From positions 15,690,348-15,754,347 of the forward strand of contig CAIIXF020000006.1 of the NCBI GenBank assembly GCA_903813345.2: 64,000 nucleotides of DNA. Reading direction: 5' to 3'. Numbering within the stretch: the stretch's first letter is position 1; every line of letters begins with the position of its first letter. Shown in pieces: positions 58,801 through 64,000 of this stretch. This stretch comes from Owenia fusiformis. Taxonomy: Eukaryota; Annelida; Polychaeta; Sabellida; Oweniidae. Below the pieces are notes generated by a model. That model made no database searches, was not told the origin of the DNA, and saw only the letters and a list, made by a program, of their open reading frames with translations. The position numbers were made by a program, and so were the translations under genes.

Positions 58801-59374
58801 AATTTTTACTATAAATATTGAATAAATATTAAATTATGAATCATATAAGGCATTGACTAATACAATATGTTCTTAATTATTATTAATTAGTTGAGTTGTT
58901 TGAGTAGAAAGATTAAAATTTTGAAATAAAAACTATTGAAATTCATTAAAGATATTGAACATGCGGAATGCATTTATTATTATAGATATGAAGTACATGT
59001 AGTACTCTAAATCGCGTGGGTATTATTAATCAATTAATTTATGTAATGCTTTGTTAAGAATGGTCAAAACACAAATGTCCATTGTCAATCCCTTGTTGCT
59101 ATGTAAAGCTATAAAGTCAATAGTTTGGTTTGTTTGAAGACTCTATTATCATGAATGTGCAATAAATTCATATCTATAGATATTGTAGTTGTAACTTGTT
59201 GATTTAAGTGCTGGGTTAAGTTTATTTAAGACTTTGTATGAATGCCAGATAAAAGATTTGTAAATAGAAGTTCTTAGGATTTTTAGAACAGCAAAATTCA
59301 ATTTCCTTTGAATTATTGACTGCAATGTTTATAATAAATGTGATTTATTAAGTTTTATGCACTTTTTGTTTCAG

Positions 59375-60755
59375 TTTTAGTAGCTCTCTTACAAGCGAAG
59401 AATCTAGTATTCCTAGTACACCTGTGGAGAACCAGGGGGAACTACAACAGAAGTCAATACTAAAACAAAGTCCAAAACCAACAGTTAGGCAAACGGGACC
59501 CCAGTCTGGATAAATTGAAGACAGAAGTTGTAAAGCTAAACAGAAACTGCTGAATTTGAGAAAAGAAAAAAGTACTGGAGTTCCAGAAAAACAAACTAAG
59601 GAAGAAGTTATTATAGACATACCAAAAAAGAAAGATTCCATTGTGATTGAAAAAGCAATTAAAAAACCTATAGAGTATACTAGCACAGAAAACATTGCTA
59701 AAAACATCATTAGTAATCACACAAAAATAGACCAACCCCCTCAAAGACTTAAATCAATTAAAAAACAGTCAGCTATTGAACCCTCTACTGAGCATTTTAG
59801 CTCAAATATACAACAGACTCCAACTAATGTATTAGAAACATCAGATATCCCTTATATCCCTTATATGTCAACAGAACCAAATATGTCTGGGACAATATAT
59901 GATTCATATTGGTCAAGATGGGAGCGGCTCCGAGAAAAATTGCTGATGCGAGATTTAAATAGCCGATTTGGGGACTATTGCAATCGTGTGAAGGAACTGA
60001 AGCACCAGTATGATACACCAGATTCTATGCCATTCTTGGCATCAATAAAGATCTTAGAAGATGAAGTTCTTTTGCTAAGGAAAAGTTATGAACATGAAAT
60101 AGATAATATCAGGTATGCTACATGTATATTAAGCTATTTTTAAAAAGTAATTAAAAATAGTGCCAAAAATTATATTAGATGGAAAGTGAAGAATGATGGA
60201 GGCGATCTTTTCAAAAAACATGCCATTATTTTCCTTACAATCCAAGTTTTATGTCTTGAAAAAATTCCCCTTATTGATTATCCTAAAATAAAGTCAGGAA
60301 AACTTTTTAGAAAATAAATATGACTTGGAACAATGAGAGCAAAAAATATTGTAGAATTATGACAATGGCTTTGAAACTTTAACTCTCTCAATGTCTTTAT
60401 CTCTTTTAGTCCCTTTAAGTTAGAGTTGTACCCATAAACTGATTCGTGAACTATAAATATAAAGTTTATTCACATATTGTATCATAATATGATTACATTG
60501 GTCACAACTACTCACTAAAAGATGAACTAAAACTACTTCGCCATTTACAAAGTATATAAATAAAGCGTTGATTTATTGATAACTTAAACGAAACAGACAA
60601 AAATTACAAACCTTTCACAAATTAAGAAATTTTTCATATAATCATAACTTTTCATAATTTTCCAGGAGAGAACTTGATGATTTTGTACGCCTCAAAAATT
60701 TCTATGCTGCAGAGAGTGACAAGAATCACAGATCAGCTGTAGATCTCCAAGATAG
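59375..60755 (+). CDS. Intermediate-filament-like protein, partial, with in-frame stop
   Basis: Two exons with good splice sites: 59375-60112 (acceptor TTTTTGTTTCAG, donor AG|GTATGC) and 60666-60755 (acceptor TTTTCCAG, donor AG|GTGAGA). Each begins with one nucleotide completing a codon and ends in phase 2, and the join is in frame. The exon 1 product starts Ser/Thr/Pro/Lys-rich, then WERLREKLLMRDLNSRFGDY, which matches the conserved start of the intermediate-filament rod (coil 1A, L-N-x-R-F-x-x-Y). A short linker follows, then a heptad region (KILEDEVLLLRKSYEHEIDN into RELDDFVRLKNFYAAES), like coil 1B. A TAA at 59511-59513 interrupts the frame although sequence on both sides looks coding; a pseudogene, an allele, an error or an unseen splice are all possible. 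Earlier and later exons were not found in the window. Confidence 0.65.
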
Positions 60756-61013
60756 GTGAGAATTCCCAAATCAAAATAATTGAAGTCAAAAATTAAGAAA
60801 ATGATCTGTTTGCTTGCAGTAGTGTTATCTAAGCATTTATATCACTGTCTACTTTTTTCGAAAACATTTGTTTGTACAAGCTACAATTACAATGAATGTA
60901 TGGCATTCAGATACAATAAAAAATATTGTCAGCAGAATGCATAAGGGGCAGTTTGTTAAAAGAATAAATAAAAAAGAGACATGTCAAATTTTTAACAACT
61001 ACATGTACATGTA
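60756..61013. other. Intron of the IF-like gene, no feature seen
   Basis: AT-rich sequence after the donor at 60755. No further exon of the rod domain was recognised here or within the transposon that follows, so the next exon should lie beyond the window. Confidence 0.4.
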
Positions 61014-61550
61014 CAGGGTGTCCGGAAAGTAAAGATACAAATGCTCTAATTTCAACAGAGTTACCTGTTGTGAGATGAAATTGCTACAGATTGTAGAATG
61101 ACATTTTAACAATTTATCCTGCAACTGTCATGACAAATTGTTTCAAAATAAAAAATTTATGGTTGTTATGGTAACAGGAGTCGCGGGTATGTGGAGCAGC
61201 GTCACAATCATGTTTTATAATTCTTTTCTCCAGTTCATATCATCTTGACACTTTGTCATCTGTTGCTATTATATATCAAATTATGTACCACAACAGCAAA
61301 AGGATTAGTACTGTAACATTATTTAGTCATTTTGGCATTACTTCTGTTATCCGGTATTATGTATTTCCCACCATTATCTTAACATTCTTGGTGCATTTTG
61401 ACTGGAGATTCAGGCCCGTAAGACACTTTTCTCCAAGGGGGGTGCGGTTTTTTGCTTAAGAGAATATAAAATTGTCATTTTTTTGCCGCGTAAATCAAAT
61501 CGCGTAAGACAGAGGGGGGGTCAGTTCCTCCCTGTATTGGTTTGGAATTA

Positions 61551-61992
61551 ACACCCCAGACACATTTCCTACGGCGACCTTGTGGTCTATCATTTCTGCG
61601 GCCAGTAGCTTTTCTACGCTCGCCGCAGAATTTCTGCGCTCTCATACTTTTGCAGTCACATTTCCCACGGCAGCCGCACGGTGAATTTTAAATTTCTATT
61701 GATAAATAATAGTTTTTTTTCATTTTATTTACATCAGGACAATTTATAAATGTTATTCAAAGTGCTAGGATGTAATATCAAATGAAAAGTGATCGTGAAA
61801 CATTGGCAAATAATGATTCAATCTTGTTGAGTTATAATTTCTACGCCTTCCTTGCGGCCTGTAAAAATCTGCATACGCCGTACGGAGGCCGCAAGGCGAG
61901 CGTAGTTTTTCTACGCTCGCCGCAGAAATTCACCGATTTTATTGTTCTGCGGTCGACTTGCGGCCGCCGTGCGACAAATGTGACTGGGGTGT
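61551..61992. mobile_element. MITE nested in the 61411 element, TA flanks
   Basis: ACACCCCAGACACATTT at the left mirrors AAATGTGACTGGGGTGT at the right, next to TA on each side. The interior is unusually GC-rich, with the same-orientation word TTCTACGCTCGCCGCAGAA twice (61613 and 61910) and many CCGC/GCGG pairs. The 110-residue open frame overlapping it is not protein-like. 442 bp. Confidence 0.7.
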
Positions 61993-62039
61993 TACAAATG
62001 CATGCAACTTCCAAACGTTCCAATTGTTTTGTGAGTGGT

Positions 62040-63350
62040 GTGAGGAGTTGTCCACTCCCCCTAGAAAATGTTATAGTTTTGAGATGTTATTTGGTGCTTT
62101 CTGGGCACTTTTGAAATTTTGAAATTTGGTTGTATTTGGAGCGAATTTGCAACCATCTGGTACGCCTGTGCGTTATGAGTCAATAAGAAAAATGTGATTT
62201 TTTTTTTCAAATTCTTTTGGGGGTGTCAAAGAGGATGAGAGGGTGAAGTGGGGTGGGGTGCCAGTAGAGGAGCAAGGGGTTGTCCCTCAGAAACATTGAC
62301 CATATCAAGGTGCTATTTGATGATGTCTGGGCACTTAAAAAATATCTGAGACAATGCATGAAATTCAGAATATTTTCTTTTGCTTTGTGGGGGATGTGAG
62401 GGGTGGCTAACTCTCCTAGAACATTTTACAATTTAAAGATGATATTTGGTGCTTCTGGGCACTTTTAAAGTGTATCAGTCAATAAAAACATTGAAAAACA
62501 ATCACAATTTTTCAAAGTTGTCAAAGGGGGGAGGGGTGCCAGAGGGGGAGGTGGGGTGCCAGAGGGGGAGCAAGTGTTTGTCCCCCATATCAAAATTTAC
62601 AATATCAAGGTGCTATTCGATGAAGTTTGGGCACTTAAAAAGTGTCTGTGCCTAAAAGTGCCTATTTCCCAAGAAAATTTTACAATTTTTGGTGCTTTCT
62701 GGGCACTTTCAAAGGGTATGAGTCAATAAAAAAATTTGAAAAATCTCTCTTTTTTTGGGGGGATGTTAAGGGGGAGGTGGAGTGGGGATGCCAGAGGGCG
62801 AGTAAGTGTTAGTCTTCCAGAATCGTTAACTTTATCAAGGAGCTATTTGAAGATGTCTGGGCAATTTAAAAGTGTCTGAGACAATACATAAAACAAATTC
62901 AGAACTTTTCCATTGTTTTGTTTGGGGTGTGAGGGGTGAACCACTCCCCCTAGAAAATTTTACAATTTTATGACGCTATTTGGTGCTTTCTGGGCACTTT
63001 CAAAGTGTAGTGTCAATTAAAGAATTTGCGAAAATCACAATTTTTGGGGGGGGATCAAGGGGGGGGGGGCGCCAGAGGGGGGGGGGTATGCAAGTGCAAG
63101 ATGCAAGAGGGGGAGTAAGTCCCCCAGAAACACTAACTATATCAAGGAGCTATTTGATGATATCTGGGCACTTTAAAAGTGTCTGAGACAAAACTCTAAA
63201 ATAAATTTAGAACTTTTCCATTGTTTTATGGGGGGTGTGAGGGGTGGCCAATACCCCTAGAAAATTTTACAATTTTAAGATGCTATTTCGTGCTTTCTGG
63301 GTACTTTCAAAGTATATGAGTCTATGAAAAAAAAATTACAAAAAAAATAT
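62040..63350 (+). repeat. Tandem array of roughly 300-bp G-rich units
   Basis: Two alternating phrases recur about four and a half times: AAAATTTTACAATTTTAAGA with GGTGCTTTCTGGGCACTTTC, and AACTATATCAAGGAGCTATT with GATGTCTGGGCACTTAAAAA. Between them lie poly-G tracts (GGGGGAGGGGTGCCAGAGGG type). Units vary between about 240 and 350 bp because of the G-tracts. Confidence 0.75.
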
Positions 63351-64000
63351 TTTTCAAATTTATTTTGGGGGTGACAAAGGGGGGTGCGGTCGCACCCATC
63401 GCACCCCCCTATCTGACGGCCCTGAGATTCCAAGACCTTACAAAACCGCCGCTGCCCATTTCTAAGATTGCTGCTAACATTGGCTTCAAGCCGAATCTCA
63501 TTTTCAATGTGAACTTCTAACAAATATTGCTTTAAGATATTCATTAATACAAAAAGGTTTAATGTCAAGACATTCAATTGTGAGATTTGATTTCTTTGCT
63601 TTGTGAATTGGTGCAATGACTGTGGAGGTGCACTATTGACTTTTCTATTAATCCAGGGACCCTTTTTCTAAGCACTTATATACTTTTTCTTTGATTATAC
63701 TGGTGACATAACATGGTTGGTATGTATCAATGATATCATTAAACTAAAGACAATATTATGGCAGCAAGAATACAATATTGAACAAAACAAAACATTGATA
63801 GGAAATACCAAAATAAACACTGTTTCAAATGGTTATATTCTAGCAATTTATCGCAATTTAGTGATATCCTGGAACTGCTCCACATACCCCTCACCACCGT
63901 AACCATGACAACCGTAACTTTAACACGTTTAGACTGTATGTTATAAAAGTTGGTAGATGTATTGTAATAAAGTTCCTCTACAATCTGTAGCAGTTTCATT

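Larger units (their letters stand above)
61411..63424. mobile_element. Nested 2-kb element with 5-bp TSD AGATT
   Basis: Ends CAGGCCCGTAAGAC and, mirrored, ATCTGACGGCCCTG. AGATT flanks both sides (61406-61410 and 63425-63429). Sub-terminal GGGGGGTGCGGT near the left pairs with GCGCACCCCCC-like sequence near the right. The interior is a tandem array of roughly 300-bp units (about 62040-63350) and one smaller insertion. No transposase frame. Confidence 0.65.
61014..64000. mobile_element. Tc1/mariner-like TIR element, right end outside window
   Basis: The left end CAGGGTGTCCGGAAAGTAAA follows TA. Its first about 240 bp (with ATTGCTACAGATTGTAG, GTTGTTATGGTAACAGGAG, GGGTATGTGGAGCAG) are mirrored at 63870-64000 (CTGCTCCACATACCCCTCAC, GTAACCATGACAACCGTAAC, CTACAATCTGTAGCAG). 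By the offset, the right end should lie about 60 bp beyond the window. No transposase frame survives. A 2-kb younger element (61411-63424) fills most of the interior. Confidence 0.7.

Noticed and set aside
61782-62114. 110-residue open frame
   Set aside because: Lies across the end of a MITE and the flanking tandem array; frame is not conserved between repeated words.

Overview
This is animal nuclear DNA: AT-rich, gene-poor, with spliced genes (GT-AG introns in consistent phases) and very dense non-autonomous DNA transposons, LINE fragments, minisatellites and GGAC repeats. The repeat content and frequent 'acatgtac' motifs suggest a marine invertebrate, but the sequence does not fix the phylum.

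Four protein-coding genes are supported. Two tandem three-exon genes on the minus strand (26869-30609 and 32516-35477) encode small Ly6/uPAR three-finger proteins. Each has a signal peptide, ten cysteines and a C-terminal hydrophobic tail typical of GPI anchoring. The introns fall at matching positions and phases (1 and 1), so they are paralogs by duplication. On the minus strand at 39427-48700 there is an 11-coding-exon gene for an 885-residue RING-H2 ubiquitin ligase with an acidic/serine-rich N-terminus, two SUMO-interaction-like motifs, a basic nuclear signal and a D-E-x-x-A-x-x-L-Q ubiquitin-binding-like helix. A non-coding first exon is likely near 50743. On the plus strand, 59375-60755 holds two exons of an intermediate-filament-like protein (coil 1A and start of coil 1B). 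One exon carries an in-frame stop, and the gene runs past the available repeats and probably out of the window.

The rest is mobile DNA. 1-24 kb has no host gene. It holds terminal-inverted-repeat (TIR) elements with recognisable target-site duplications (TSDs: 2687-3469, 4887-5770, 13405-13754, 19288-19872), a 517-bp near-perfect palindrome (12498-13014), a dead LINE split by an antisense LINE tail (14370-16772) and arrays rich in ATGGCGGCCATTTT-type sequence. Introns of the Ly6 and RING genes are packed with further elements, including a 2.1-kb composite at 44093-46238. At 51155-52481 one small element has been split by two later insertions, and the uninterrupted version is present at 29891-30127. 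54722-55776 is a 26-bp minisatellite of about 40 copies. The last 3 kb (61014 to the end) is a TIR element containing a 2-kb element that in turn contains a 442-bp one.

No operons, CRISPR arrays, rRNA or tRNA genes were seen.
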